The notes under the pieces were generated by a model that worked only from the letters and a program-made list of their open reading frames with translations, was not told where the DNA came from and searched no databases. DNA of 64,000 nt from Candidatus Poribacteria bacterium (lineage in GTDB: Bacteria > Poribacteria > WGA-4E > WGA-3G), in contig JAJEEK010000073.1 of the NCBI GenBank assembly GCA_022821065.1, positions 1 through 64,000 on the forward strand, written 5' to 3'. Numbering within the stretch: position 1 is the first letter of the stretch; every line of letters starts with the position of its first letter. The translations under genes and the position numbers were made by a program. This document shows positions 49,512 to 59,152 of the stretch, one piece after another.

Positions 49512-51395
49512 ATGACTACCACTTTAAGAAAAAAAGATAACTTCATAGATGCCTTAGCACACCGGATACTGATATGCGATGGTGCTATCGGAACTGAACT
49601 TCGCAAACGGATACCCGCACATCTGCAGTGCGTTGATGCCTGCAACATTTCTACAGAGCATGCCGAGAAGGTGATGGCGGTTCATCGCGCTTATGCCGAC
49701 GCCGGGGCCGATGTTATCCAGACGAATACCTATCAGGCAAATAGAGAAGCGTTAGCAGTCCACGGTTTAACTGAACAGGTCGAAGAAATTAACAAAACTG
49801 GTGTGTTCCTAGCACGCGAAGCGGCAACCGAGGCAAATTATATAGCAGGTTCCGTTGGACCGATTTCGTTCCAAAATTTTGATGCTGCGGTGCCTGCTAC
49901 CAAAACAATCCGACAAATCTTCAAACAACAGATGGATGCACTCGTTGACGCAGGTGTTGATCTCCTCATTCTCGAAACTTTCGTCTCCCCGAAACAGGCA
50001 GAAGTCGCTACGAAACAGGCACTCACTTACGGGGTCCCTGTCATCGTTGAGATTAGCGGTGTTTCAGGTGGAACTGTCGGTGCTGGCGTGGATGTACGTG
50101 TCTTCGCGCAGGAGTTGGAGCAACTCGGTGCACACGCAGTCGGTATCAATTGCCGGGGACCGCACGATCTGGTTGAAGCGATGGAACTCCTCGCGCCTGT
50201 CATCAAAGTACCGATTGCCGTTCAACCCAACGCTGGCAATCCGAGAGTCGAGCAAGGCGAAGTGGCGGTCTCCTATACGGTGGAGGCTGAGGTTTTTAGG
50301 GACTACGTCAGAAAACTGGTTGAACTCGGCGCAAACATGATTGGCGGTTGTTGCGGAACGACCCCGGAATATACAGCAAGGATCCGACAGGTCATCGGAG
50401 GACGTGAACCTGTCCAACGTGAGTCAAGGATCTTCGTCCTCCCGAAAATCAGGTCAGGGGGTGTTTCTTCAAGGGCGCCTCGCCCCTACAATAACCCTGT
50501 GCAGCAGGTATTTGAAACACGCGAACGTATCGTGAGTGTAGAGATGCGCGCCAATACATTCCCCCAATTGCGGGCGATGCTGAAGGAAGCAGAGCGGCTC
50601 GCCGCAATCGGTGTAGACCTGTTTGATGTGACCGACAATTCCGGTGCAGCGGTGAACATCGGTGCTGTGGGTACGGCGTATCGGCTTCAGCAGGCAACAC
50701 AGATTCCGACGCTCATCCATTGGACAACCCGATCGCGTAATCTCATCAGTATGCAATCGCACCTGTTAGAAGCAGAGGCGTTGGGCGTTCGGGGCATCGT
50801 CGCTTTATCCGGGGACCATCCGAAAGTCGGTCCTTATGAGACGGCGAGTCTTGTGCCAGATGTCCGGGGCGCGGTTCAGTTGATGAAACTTATCGCTCGG
50901 TTGAATCAAGGGCAGCTTGCCGACGGGTCATCTATTGGTGATCCCTGTGGATTTTACTATGGCGGGGGTTTCACAATCGCCGAGAATCTCCAACCGCACG
51001 TCAAACATCTCGCAAATAAGGTGGCACAAGGGGCTAATTTCGCCTATACACAACCCGTCTGGACTTACGAGGACATCGCGCGCGCCCAGCAGGCGACAGG
51101 ACATCTCGGTATAAAGATGCTTTATGGAATATTACCACTCACCAGCTTCCGCAGTGCCTCCTATCTACGCGACAATTTAGGGCTTTATATCCCTCAGTTT
51201 ATCGTTGACAAATTCCGTGACCTCGGAGATACCGCCGCAAAAGAACTCGGTATGCGGTTATGTTTGGAACTGGTTCGAGACATCCGTAATCTGGATGAGT
51301 GTGAAATTGACGGTATCTATTTAATCCCACCTGCTCGGATGAATTGGAAAAACAGAGCCAGTGTCATCTCGGAGATCGTTAGAGCCTACCGTTAG
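49512..51395 (+). CDS. Bifunctional homocysteine S-methyltransferase / MetF-like reductase
   Basis: 627 residues from ATG 49512. The N-terminal half is a homocysteine methyltransferase barrel: HRILICDGAIGTEL, DVIQTNTYQANREAL, NAGNPR and the zinc site MIGGCCGTTPEYTARI. The C-terminal half is a methylenetetrahydrofolate reductase: RIVSVEMRANTFPQL, IGDPCGFYYGGGFTIAENL and FAYTQPVW. This matches YitJ-type fused proteins (MetH N-domain plus MetF), which lack a cobalamin domain. The linker between them carries a palindromic repeat (50471-50487), translated as part of SRAPRPYNNP. The gene is bracketed by AACTGG-type elements, and no other methionine gene is nearby. Confidence 0.85.
   Translation: MTTTLRKKDNFIDALAHRILICDGAIGTELRKRIPAHLQCVDACNISTEHAEKVMAVHRAYADAGADVIQTNTYQANREALAVHGLTEQVEEINKTGVFLAREAATEANYIAGSVGPISFQNFDAAVPATKTIRQIFKQQMDALVDAGVDLLILETFVSPKQAEVATKQALTYGVPVIVEISGVSGGTVGAGVDVRVFAQELEQLGAHAVGINCRGPHDLVEAMELLAPVIKVPIAVQPNAGNPRVEQGEVAVSYTVEAEVFRDYVRKLVELGANMIGGCCGTTPEYTARIRQVIGGREPVQRESRIFVLPKIRSGGVSSRAPRPYNNPVQQVFETRERIVSVEMRANTFPQLRAMLKEAERLAAIGVDLFDVTDNSGAAVNIGAVGTAYRLQQATQIPTLIHWTTRSRNLISMQSHLLEAEALGVRGIVALSGDHPKVGPYETASLVPDVRGAVQLMKLIARLNQGQLADGSSIGDPCGFYYGGGFTIAENLQPHVKHLANKVAQGANFAYTQPVWTYEDIARAQQATGHLGIKMLYGILPLTSFRSASYLRDNLGLYIPQFIVDKFRDLGDTAAKELGMRLCLELVRDIRNLDECEIDGIYLIPPARMNWKNRASVISEIVRAYR
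50471..50487. repeat. Palindrome GGGCG-CCT-CGCCC within the linker of the MetF-like gene
   Basis: A 5-bp stem with a 3-nt loop, flanked by AAG and CTACAA. It is translated as RAPRPYNNP and sits exactly between the two enzyme domains. This matches the dispersed GTAGGGGCGA-type repeats of other bacteria. Confidence 0.5.
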
Positions 51396-51408
51396 CGGCT
51401 CCACTTAA

Positions 51409-51590
51409 TGGTTATCAGTACGCAGTACGGTTTTTCTGCGAAAACCTTTCGGTTATCAGTTGTCAGTGGCCAGTCGCCAGTTAAAAAAAAGAAACTTGAT
51501 GAACCAGACTCTCACTGCGAGGCACTCTTAACTGGTAACTCGTAACTGGAAACTGGAAACTATTTCCACTGACAACTGATAACTGACATA
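51409..51590. repeat. AACTGG-type inverted-repeat element, copy 2
   Basis: GGTTATCAGTTGTCAGTGG on the left and CCACTGACAACTGATAAC on the right form an almost perfect terminal pair, with CCAGTTAA / TTAACTGG inside. An outer TTATCAGTACGCAGTACGG belongs to the same element. It fills the gap up to the next gene start at 51595. Confidence 0.7.
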
Positions 51591-51594
51591 AACT

Positions 51595-53523
51595 ATGCAA
51601 ACTCGTGAAACGACCCGCTCATCAACCCGTGTTACAGGACGTTCGCTTCTCTTAGGCGTTTTACTCATCCCTGTCAACGTCTATTGGATGACACTTGTTG
51701 AGGTGAAGTACTACTCACTTGACGGTTCGTGTCTTCCGCTTTTTATCCAGCCTGTTTTCATTATGTTTGTCTGCGTCCTCGCGAACTGTGTGTTGAAATA
51801 CCTTGCACCGCGGCAAATGCTACAGCAGGGGGAGTTACTCACAGTTTATATTATGGTGGCGATCTCCTGTACGTTCGCCGGACACGACACGATGCAGAAC
51901 ATGTTCGGCAGTATCGCGCATCCATTCCGGTTCGCGACGGACGAGAACGAATGGCAGGCACTCTTTTTTCGGTATCTACCGACGTGGCTCACCATCTCGG
52001 ATGCACAGAGTTTGCAAGGCTTCTACGAGGGCGAAGCGACTTTCTATACAAAGCACAACTTTTCGGTCTGGATAAAGCCGCTGATCTTCTGGGGTCTCTT
52101 TTTCCTAATTATGATGTTCATGATGCTCTGCATCAATACACTCGTCCGCAAACGCTGGGCAGAACAAGAGAAATTGGCGTATCCGATTATCCAACTCCCG
52201 CTCCGACTTTCGGAGGATGGCGGTATCCTTCTCCTGAAGAATCGGATGATGTGGATGGGGTTCAGTATCGCTGTAGTCATCGGTGTGATTAATGGAGTCC
52301 ACTATCTTTTCCCACAGTTTCCAGAGATCCCATATATCAAGCGGACAGCCGTATTCCAGAATATCTTCACCGAGCGTCCGTGGAACGTTATTCGCGGCAC
52401 GCGAATCTCGATATATCCGTTTGCTGTCGGGTTAGCCTTTTTTCTACCGTTGGACCTCTCCTTTTCCTGCTGGTTTTTCTTTGTCGTGCGTTTAGCGGAG
52501 TTCGTCATCGGTGCAGCACTCGGTACGCGCTATTTCCCAGCACTGAACGAGCAAGCTTACGGTGCTTGGATCGCGCTTTTCTTGCTTGCGCTCTGGGTCA
52601 CACGTCAGCATTTAAGCGAGGTATTGAAAAAGGTGTTCGGGTTTAAATCGCGTCTTGACGATTCCAATGAACCGATGCCGTATCGTGCAGCCTTCTTAGG
52701 TATTCTCGGATCGCTCGTCGCGCTCGGTATCTTCGCTTCTCTGGCAGGGATGGCGTTATGGGTTGCGGGTGTTTTCTTCGGCGTCTATTTTCTGCTCTCT
52801 TTCGCGATCACGCGCGTCCGCGCGGAACTCGGCACACCGCACGAAATTTATTACGTGAATCCGCACGATATGTTGGCAACCGTAGGTGGCACGCGTCGGT
52901 TCGATCCAAGCAGTCTCACGATTATGTCGCTCTTCTACTGGTTCAATCGCGGCTACCGGAACCATCCGATGCCGAACCAGATTGAGGCGTTTAAATTGGG
53001 AGAAGCGACAGGGATGGGAAACCGGCGTTTATGGATGGCGATGCTGATCGCAATCGTTGTCGGGATCCTGGCGACCTTTTGGGCGAACCTCGACATCACC
53101 TTCCGAAACGGTGCCGTTGCGAAAGCCGGTGGTTTCAAGGATTGGGTCGGTCGAGAATCGTTCAGTCGGTTGCAGCGATGGCTCCATAATCCAGCAGAAC
53201 CGAACGTTATCGGTATGGGGTTTATGGGGATCGGTGCGTTGTTGACATTCGTGATGATGTATATGCGGATGCATTTCTTGTGGTGGCCCTTCCATCCTGC
53301 AGGCTATGCACTCGCGATCAGTTTCGCAATGGACTATTTCTGGTTCGCCTTCTTCGTGGCATGGTTCCTGAAGCTAATGATTCTACGGCACGGCGGTTTG
53401 CGGCTGCATCGCAAAGTCGCACCCCTATTTTTAGGACTAATCTTAGGCGATTACGTCATCGGCAGCACCTGGGCAATCATCGGCCCCCTATCCGGCTTGC
53501 GTACCTATAAGATCTTCATCTAA
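51595..53523 (+). CDS. Large multi-pass membrane protein (DUF6785/DUF6784-like)
   Basis: 642 residues, with about 12-14 hydrophobic helices along the whole length and an N-terminal soluble part of some 20 residues. Features include LLLGVLLIPVNVYWMTLVEVKYYSLDGSCLPLFIQPVF, a conserved loop FAGHDTMQNMFGSIAHPFRF and ITRVRAELGTPHEIYYVNPHDML. The shape fits the DUF6785/6784 families that I associate with Planctomycetes and Poribacteria, possibly OPT-like transporters, but that is from memory and cannot be verified here. No Shine-Dalgarno is visible at this start; the AACTGG element reaches it. Probably an inner-membrane transporter of unknown substrate. Confidence 0.55.
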   Translation: MQTRETTRSSTRVTGRSLLLGVLLIPVNVYWMTLVEVKYYSLDGSCLPLFIQPVFIMFVCVLANCVLKYLAPRQMLQQGELLTVYIMVAISCTFAGHDTMQNMFGSIAHPFRFATDENEWQALFFRYLPTWLTISDAQSLQGFYEGEATFYTKHNFSVWIKPLIFWGLFFLIMMFMMLCINTLVRKRWAEQEKLAYPIIQLPLRLSEDGGILLLKNRMMWMGFSIAVVIGVINGVHYLFPQFPEIPYIKRTAVFQNIFTERPWNVIRGTRISIYPFAVGLAFFLPLDLSFSCWFFFVVRLAEFVIGAALGTRYFPALNEQAYGAWIALFLLALWVTRQHLSEVLKKVFGFKSRLDDSNEPMPYRAAFLGILGSLVALGIFASLAGMALWVAGVFFGVYFLLSFAITRVRAELGTPHEIYYVNPHDMLATVGGTRRFDPSSLTIMSLFYWFNRGYRNHPMPNQIEAFKLGEATGMGNRRLWMAMLIAIVVGILATFWANLDITFRNGAVAKAGGFKDWVGRESFSRLQRWLHNPAEPNVIGMGFMGIGALLTFVMMYMRMHFLWWPFHPAGYALAISFAMDYFWFAFFVAWFLKLMILRHGGLRLHRKVAPLFLGLILGDYVIGSTWAIIGPLSGLRTYKIFI

Positions 53524-53568
53524 CGTTGCTCGATAAATCGCACAGCGACAAATCCTCCGTTTGTAGTA

Positions 53569-53637
53569 GGGCAATTCTGCGGCGTACTTGAAGAAACACC
53601 CCAGCAAAAACCCCAAATGCGAAGTGCATTATTGCCC
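53569..53637. repeat. GGCGTACTTGAAGAAAC hairpin repeat, copy C
   Basis: GGGCAAT at the left and ATTGCCC at the right form a 7-bp stem around CTGCGGCGTACTTGAAGAAA and CACCCCAGCAAAAACCCCA. The interior matches copy B almost exactly. It lies 20 bp before the -35 of the type III R-M operon. Confidence 0.7.
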
Positions 53638-53657
53638 GTTTATTACCGAATATTCCC

Positions 53658-53686
53658 TTGACTTTTCGTCTAATGTATGGTAGATT
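53658..53686 (+). promoter_or_regulatory. sigma-70 promoter of the type III R-M operon
   Basis: TTGACT and TAGATT are spaced 17 bp, 56 bp before the mod start. It lies directly downstream of the hairpin repeat. No other good promoter is visible within the operon before res. Confidence 0.6.
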
Positions 53687-53741
53687 TAAAATAAAATCCT
53701 CTCCCCACCATTCCGAAATAAAATGAAGGTTATTACTCTCT

Positions 53742-55619
53742 ATGCGAAAACAAAACTTCAACGAAAAACTTATCCGATTACTCAAAGATAACCCAGACCT
53801 CCTTGACGACGCAGGTGAACTCATCCCGGCTGCTGTCAGAGACCATGCATGGCGACTTAACCACGACCTAATCAGGTTACTCCTTACTGACAATGAGATA
53901 AAGGCAAAGTTCTTTGACGAAATTGACGGGCATTGGGTCTTCAACCACAATATCTTCATTAACTACATCACCGACAAAAACTTCCTTGCCAACTCCTACA
54001 CCCGATTCCGTAATAAGATCGGTTTGAACATCGGAGACAAATTCCTCCGTGAACGCGGCGAAGTCTCACTCGTCTGGCCCTATAAAGATTGTGTCTTAGA
54101 GGGTGGGCAAACAAAGGAAGAAGAAAAGCGCAAAGAGATTTTCTTCAACGAAATCCTTGCGCAAGACGAACTCAATCGAATGTTCGATCCAAAGGTCCTC
54201 ACCAACTGGAAACGCTATACCGCTGAAAGCGATACCAATGAAATCAGGGGGGTAAATTGTGATAAGTATCATAAAAATGGAATTGGAGAGTTTAGACGGG
54301 ATGAAAACGGCACGATTCGAGAAAATCTCATCATCAAGGGCAACAATCTCATCGCGCTCCACACCCTCAAACAGCAATTCCGTGGGCAGGTAAAGGTGAT
54401 TTATATTGACCCACCCTATAACACCGGAACCGATAGTTTCGGCTACAATGATAGTTTTAACCATTCCAGTTGGCTGACCTTTATGAAAAACCGATTGGAA
54501 GTGGCAAAGGAACTATTAACAGATGATGGCGTGTTTTTTGCCAGTTGTGATGACAACGAGCAAGCACATTTGAAAATTTTAATGGACGAAATCTTTGGCA
54601 ATGAGAATTTCATTACCAATTTTGTAGTCATCCGTGCCGAAGGCGGTGGCCTCGCTAAACAAGTTGTGAAAGGACACGATTATCTGTTGACCTATGCAAA
54701 GAACATCGAAAATTTTGAACCCTTAAGAAGGCCAAAAGATATCAGAGGCAAAATTGTTGAAAAAGATGGTAAGAAATATTGGATTGAAGAAGACTGGTTG
54801 AGAGTAGAATTCGGGAAATATGGGACTTGTTACTATGAAGATATTGAGAAGATTAAAGGGAAAGCTAAAAAAGATGAAATTGATCAAGGTATAAAAGACG
54901 GTCAGTACATCCTTCTGAATAAAGGAAAAAACAAAACAATTGTCGGGAGATATAGAGCATTAGATGAAGATGGATCAAAGTTTTATTCTGTTTTAAAACA
55001 CCTTAATGCAGACGGTAAGAATGAACTAAAGGATCTTATGGGTGAAGATATTTTTGCTTTTCCAAAGCCAACTGCATTGCTAAAAGAGATCATACTCGGT
55101 GCTACTTTTTTTAAAAAAGATAAAGATGCCATTATTCTCGACTTCCACGCTGGTTCAGGAACTGCTGCACATGCTGTTTTAGAATTGAACAAGCAAGATA
55201 ATGGAAATCGCAAATTTATTTTGGTTGAGCAGATGGATTATGTTGAAGATGTCACCGTTCCACGTGTGGAAAAAGTAATAAAAAATCAGGGCGACGGTGA
55301 TTTCATCTATTGCGAATTGATGGAATATAATCAAGTCTACATAGACAAAATCCAATCCGCGCAATCTGCTAAAGAACTCGTAACACTCTGGCAAGACATC
55401 GCCGAAAACTCGTTCCTGAACTGGTATGTCAACGAACAAATGCCGCGAGATGCAGTAAACGATTTCATCGCCATTGACGACTTTGAAAAACAGAAACACC
55501 TACTGGCAGAGCTGCTGGATAAGAACCAACTTTACGTCAATCTCTCCGAAATAGAGGATGCGGATTTTGCGGTGAGTGCGGAAGATAAGGCGTTGAATGG
55601 GGCGTTTTATGGAAAATAG
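53742..55619 (+). CDS. mod: Type III restriction-modification DNA methyltransferase (Mod)
   Basis: 625 residues with the beta-class order: motif IV IDPPYNTGTD near residue 222, target-recognition region about 300-430, and motif I DFHAGSGTAAHAV near 465, followed by NRKFILVEQMDYVED (motif II). This is an N6-adenine Mod subunit that also recognises the DNA target for the Res partner. The N-terminal 170 residues (LIPAAVRDHAWRLNHDLIRLLL ... FINYITDKNFLANSYTRFRNKIGL) are the usual helical Mod domain. The recognition region is visibly AT-rich compared with its flanks, which suggests replacement. Shine-Dalgarno is weak (GAAGG, 12 nt). Confidence 0.9.
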   Translation: MRKQNFNEKLIRLLKDNPDLLDDAGELIPAAVRDHAWRLNHDLIRLLLTDNEIKAKFFDEIDGHWVFNHNIFINYITDKNFLANSYTRFRNKIGLNIGDKFLRERGEVSLVWPYKDCVLEGGQTKEEEKRKEIFFNEILAQDELNRMFDPKVLTNWKRYTAESDTNEIRGVNCDKYHKNGIGEFRRDENGTIRENLIIKGNNLIALHTLKQQFRGQVKVIYIDPPYNTGTDSFGYNDSFNHSSWLTFMKNRLEVAKELLTDDGVFFASCDDNEQAHLKILMDEIFGNENFITNFVVIRAEGGGLAKQVVKGHDYLLTYAKNIENFEPLRRPKDIRGKIVEKDGKKYWIEEDWLRVEFGKYGTCYYEDIEKIKGKAKKDEIDQGIKDGQYILLNKGKNKTIVGRYRALDEDGSKFYSVLKHLNADGKNELKDLMGEDIFAFPKPTALLKEIILGATFFKKDKDAIILDFHAGSGTAAHAVLELNKQDNGNRKFILVEQMDYVEDVTVPRVEKVIKNQGDGDFIYCELMEYNQVYIDKIQSAQSAKELVTLWQDIAENSFLNWYVNEQMPRDAVNDFIAIDDFEKQKHLLAELLDKNQLYVNLSEIEDADFAVSAEDKALNGAFYGK

Positions 55620-55653
55620 ACAATTTTAAATTGAGGAGGTTTACTCAAGCATA

Positions 55654-56289
55654 ATGCTTACGAAAAATCAACAAACCGTCTTTAATTGGTTGAACGACAA
55701 ACTCCAGTTGCCAGTGTTCGCGGAAACGTACAAGGGAGCATTGGATCTCCTAGATCGTAAATCGTCGGGTTATATCACCTTTGTATCTCATGCCGGCAGA
55801 GATTTGATGAACAGACTTGCTGCGACCGTGAAAGGTATCGAAAGTCAACAGGATCAACAAAGGAATCGCTTAGATGAGTTACAAAACTATTGGAAAAACG
55901 AGTGGGGAACCGAGAGGATCAACAAAGTGGGCGATTCTGGGAACGGACATTTAATCCCTTATAGAGTTTGTGAACAGATAAAAAATCTGATTGATGCCCA
56001 CAAAGCAGGTCGCCTCCGAGCCTCAGATAGGGATAACTTGTTCTTTACTACTTTTTTGGATTATGCTGACAAAGAGAGAATTCCGCGGAATTTTGTGAAA
56101 GAATGGAAAGGCGCAAGAACGTGGTTTCAGGCACACGCCCATCTACGAAAGCCGGATTTTCGCCAAAATGTGTCATCTGAAGTGGCAATGCATTTTAGGA
56201 ATCTTGATAACTTTCTATACGTCGCTGCAAGCAGCGAATTTGAACGGATAAGGGGTATCCATGAAATCTTGGAAGAAACCAACGAATGA
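55654..56289 (+). CDS. Unknown protein between mod and res, gene A (211 aa)
   Basis: 211 residues, 34 bp downstream of mod on the same strand, with GAGGAGG 14 nt upstream of the ATG. The sequence is alpha-helical and hydrophilic: LTKNQQTVFNWLNDKLQLPVFAETYKGALDLL, YITFVSHAGRDLMNRLAATV, and RTWFQAHAHLRKPDFRQ near the end. No membrane segment, no Walker or nuclease motif is visible. The F-V-S-H-A-G-R-D-L pattern is also seen in some helical proteins of defence neighbourhoods, but I cannot name a family. It ends inside the next gene (29-bp overlap), so the two should be translated together. Confidence 0.7.
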   Translation: MLTKNQQTVFNWLNDKLQLPVFAETYKGALDLLDRKSSGYITFVSHAGRDLMNRLAATVKGIESQQDQQRNRLDELQNYWKNEWGTERINKVGDSGNGHLIPYRVCEQIKNLIDAHKAGRLRASDRDNLFFTTFLDYADKERIPRNFVKEWKGARTWFQAHAHLRKPDFRQNVSSEVAMHFRNLDNFLYVAASSEFERIRGIHEILEETNE

Positions 56290-59152
56290 AATGATAGATA
56301 AGGCTCTAGGATCGGTTAAAAAGGAAACTGACCGTCAGTATTTCTTTTCTCGACTGAAAAATCCTATGTGGATTCAACCTCTCGCTGAGCAAGGCTATTT
56401 TCAGTCCCCCCCGAATATCAGGCGTTTTGACGATGGTTCTATTCAATTTCCTTTCTGGCCGGAGCTTCATTACCTCAAAAACGTGTCCAATGAAGCCCCC
56501 AATGAGGTTATTAACTTAGTACTGAGTCTTCCCAAAGTTGATAACTCAAGGGTCTACGATGGCATCTTGGATATTGCATTGCAACTCCATGGAGAGCAAT
56601 CTGTGAAACTTAAGCCCAAGATACTAGAATATACAAGTATGGAGCATCAGCTTTTGCCACATAAATACGCAGATTTGTTGGCACATTGGGCAGCGGGGAA
56701 TCAAACATCGGCTGCATTAGAACTCTTAAAGGAACTCGTCGCTTTTGCCCGCCACCCACGATCAGAGGGCAAACAGAGACATAGAAAAGAAGATCCGATG
56801 AATTTCGGTACCACACTTTATCCATTTCCTCGTTTCAACTCTTGGGGATACTCTGAGATATTGACCAAGGGAGTTCATCCTCTCGCTGAGAAGGATCCCT
56901 ACAAAGTTGCTTGTCTCCTCATTCATGCCACGGAGAATATGATTCGCTTGCGGATCCATCAGGCGGATCTTGACAAGTCAGCAGACCTTTCCGAAATTTG
57001 GTGTCCTCGCCTTCATGAATCAAATAGGAACCATGAAGATCCCGAGAAAGCCCTATCTCATGCCTTGGCCTTTGCATGCGAAAAGGTATACGAAAAGTCA
57101 CCCAATACAATTGCCGACTTGGATAGGAGACTGCGAAAGCAACAGTGGAATATTTTCAAACGCCTGCGTCAGCACCTTTATGCTCGATATCCAAATGAAC
57201 AAACCAAACCCTGGATCCGGGAATTGATTCTGGAACGTGAAGATTATGACCAAGCACAACACTCTTACGAATTTCAGCAGATGATACGACAGGCTTGTGA
57301 GCACTTTGGTGAGACATTACTGAGAAAAAAAGAACGTATAGGCATCTTTAACGCTATCTATAGCGGACCGTCAAAAGAAGATTTCCGTGATTTTATGGGA
57401 GAGAAATTTACTGAGGAAGGTTTCCAGAAACGCCAACATTATTTTCATCGGCAGCAATTTAAGCCTTTCACGTCTGTGCTATTTGGGAAATATAAAACTC
57501 ACTTCCAAGAGTTGGAAGCTAAAGCCGATGATCCAATTTCTGAAGAGGATTACCTGCCATTTAAAACAGAGGTTGGATCCGTGTCTAATCGCAGCCCCCA
57601 ATCCGCTGAGGACCTTGCAAATCTTACAGATGAGGCGTTACTCACCTACATAAACGATTGGGAAACAAAAGACAAATTTTCTGGACGTGATCCGTTTGTA
57701 GAGATAAACATTGAAGCACTCGCCGGTACTTTTCAAACTGTTTTCAAGGAGTCAATTATCCCTGACACGAATAGACTCAAGTTCTGGATGAAAAACCGTG
57801 AAAGCATTAAACGTCCTATTTATGTGCGGATGATGATTAATGCAATGCAAGCGAGCGTAAAGGAAAAGAATTTCTACCAACTCAACGAATGGTTAATATT
57901 CTGTGAATGGGTGCTTTCACATCCTGACGAAGGGGCAGACACTGACTATATAATCAGCGACGAGTCCAGAGAGAATCCACACTGGGCTAATTCACGCCGG
58001 GCAGTCACTGACTTCATTGGCGTATGTCTTGAGAAGGATGTAGATGTCCCAATTACTGCACGAGAACAACTCGCGAAACTCTTGGAAATACTTTGTACGC
58101 AATATGATAGGCGATTGGATGAGAATAAACCAACGATCTTGCCCCCTTATGATCCATTCACTGAAGGCATCAATAATACGCGAAGCCGGACGCTGGAGAA
58201 TCTGGTCAAATTCGGTTTCTGGCTGCGGAGACAGGATTCGGATACCGATGTCTCATCAGAAGTAACGACAATCCTTGAAAAACGCTTTGTCCCGGGAATC
58301 GAACATCCCTTGACACTGCCGGAGTATGCCGTTCTAGGTATGAACTACCCTCGGATTGTTAATCTCAACAAAACATGGGCGATCAAGCATAAATCAGGCT
58401 TTTTCCCACGGGAGGTGTTATCTATATGGCTAGCAGCATTTGAGAGTCTCGTGAAATATAATGAACCGTCCAAAACTATTTTTCAGATTCTTCGAGATGA
58501 CTTTAATTTGGCATTGGAACATCTGACAGATTTCAAAAAGCGAAACCTCTCTGGAAAAGGACCAATTGATATCCTCGGAGAACACTTGTTCACCTACTAT
58601 TTGTGGGAAGTGTATCCACTCAAGGGAGAAGAAAGCCTGCTTGAACGATACTACGAACAAACCAATAGCAATCCGGAGCATTGGGCTAATTTATTCAATG
58701 ATATCGGTTATCGCTTGTCAAACAGTGGGGGGCAATTAACTCAAAATCTGAAAGACAGAATAACTGATTTCTTTAAGTGGCGCTTGAAAGAAAGAGAAGA
58801 GACAGAACTTCGGCAGTTTACTTTTTGGCTGGAAGCCGAGTGCCTAGAAGCTGAATGGCGGTTGGATGCCTATTCCAAGATTCTGGATATCTGTAAAATT
58901 GAGGATGGCGGAATTCGGTTAGAAGCGTTATGTAAGATGCTTCCAGATTACACAGCGCAAGTGGTTGAGTGCTTCGCTAAGCTAACCGATGGAATCAAAG
59001 ATGACAATATTTACATCCGAACTGAGGAGGCGAAAACTGTCCTGAAAGCTGGTCTGAAAAGCAGTGACGAAAATGTACATCGTAAGGCAGAACGGGCCCG
59101 TGACAATCTACTCCGGGCGGGCAGATTTGATTTATTGAATCTGGACGATTGA
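56261..59152 (+). CDS. Large unknown protein between mod and res, gene B (963 aa)
   Basis: 963 residues. ATG 56261 overlaps the previous gene by 29 bp and has AAGGGG 5-6 nt upstream; ATG 56291 is an alternative. The protein is hydrophilic and helical throughout, with motifs suggesting alpha-solenoid repeats (NEAPNEVINLVLSLPKVDNSRVYDGILDIALQLHGEQ, LPHKYADLLAHWAAGNQTSAALELLKELVAF, ADLLAHW). There is no P-loop, nuclease, helicase or methyltransferase motif and no signal peptide. Tight coupling with gene A and its position inside a type III R-M operon suggest a defence accessory or independent system, but no function can be assigned. Confidence 0.7.
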   Translation: MKSWKKPTNEMIDKALGSVKKETDRQYFFSRLKNPMWIQPLAEQGYFQSPPNIRRFDDGSIQFPFWPELHYLKNVSNEAPNEVINLVLSLPKVDNSRVYDGILDIALQLHGEQSVKLKPKILEYTSMEHQLLPHKYADLLAHWAAGNQTSAALELLKELVAFARHPRSEGKQRHRKEDPMNFGTTLYPFPRFNSWGYSEILTKGVHPLAEKDPYKVACLLIHATENMIRLRIHQADLDKSADLSEIWCPRLHESNRNHEDPEKALSHALAFACEKVYEKSPNTIADLDRRLRKQQWNIFKRLRQHLYARYPNEQTKPWIRELILEREDYDQAQHSYEFQQMIRQACEHFGETLLRKKERIGIFNAIYSGPSKEDFRDFMGEKFTEEGFQKRQHYFHRQQFKPFTSVLFGKYKTHFQELEAKADDPISEEDYLPFKTEVGSVSNRSPQSAEDLANLTDEALLTYINDWETKDKFSGRDPFVEINIEALAGTFQTVFKESIIPDTNRLKFWMKNRESIKRPIYVRMMINAMQASVKEKNFYQLNEWLIFCEWVLSHPDEGADTDYIISDESRENPHWANSRRAVTDFIGVCLEKDVDVPITAREQLAKLLEILCTQYDRRLDENKPTILPPYDPFTEGINNTRSRTLENLVKFGFWLRRQDSDTDVSSEVTTILEKRFVPGIEHPLTLPEYAVLGMNYPRIVNLNKTWAIKHKSGFFPREVLSIWLAAFESLVKYNEPSKTIFQILRDDFNLALEHLTDFKKRNLSGKGPIDILGEHLFTYYLWEVYPLKGEESLLERYYEQTNSNPEHWANLFNDIGYRLSNSGGQLTQNLKDRITDFFKWRLKEREETELRQFTFWLEAECLEAEWRLDAYSKILDICKIEDGGIRLEALCKMLPDYTAQVVECFAKLTDGIKDDNIYIRTEEAKTVLKAGLKSSDENVHRKAERARDNLLRAGRFDLLNLDD

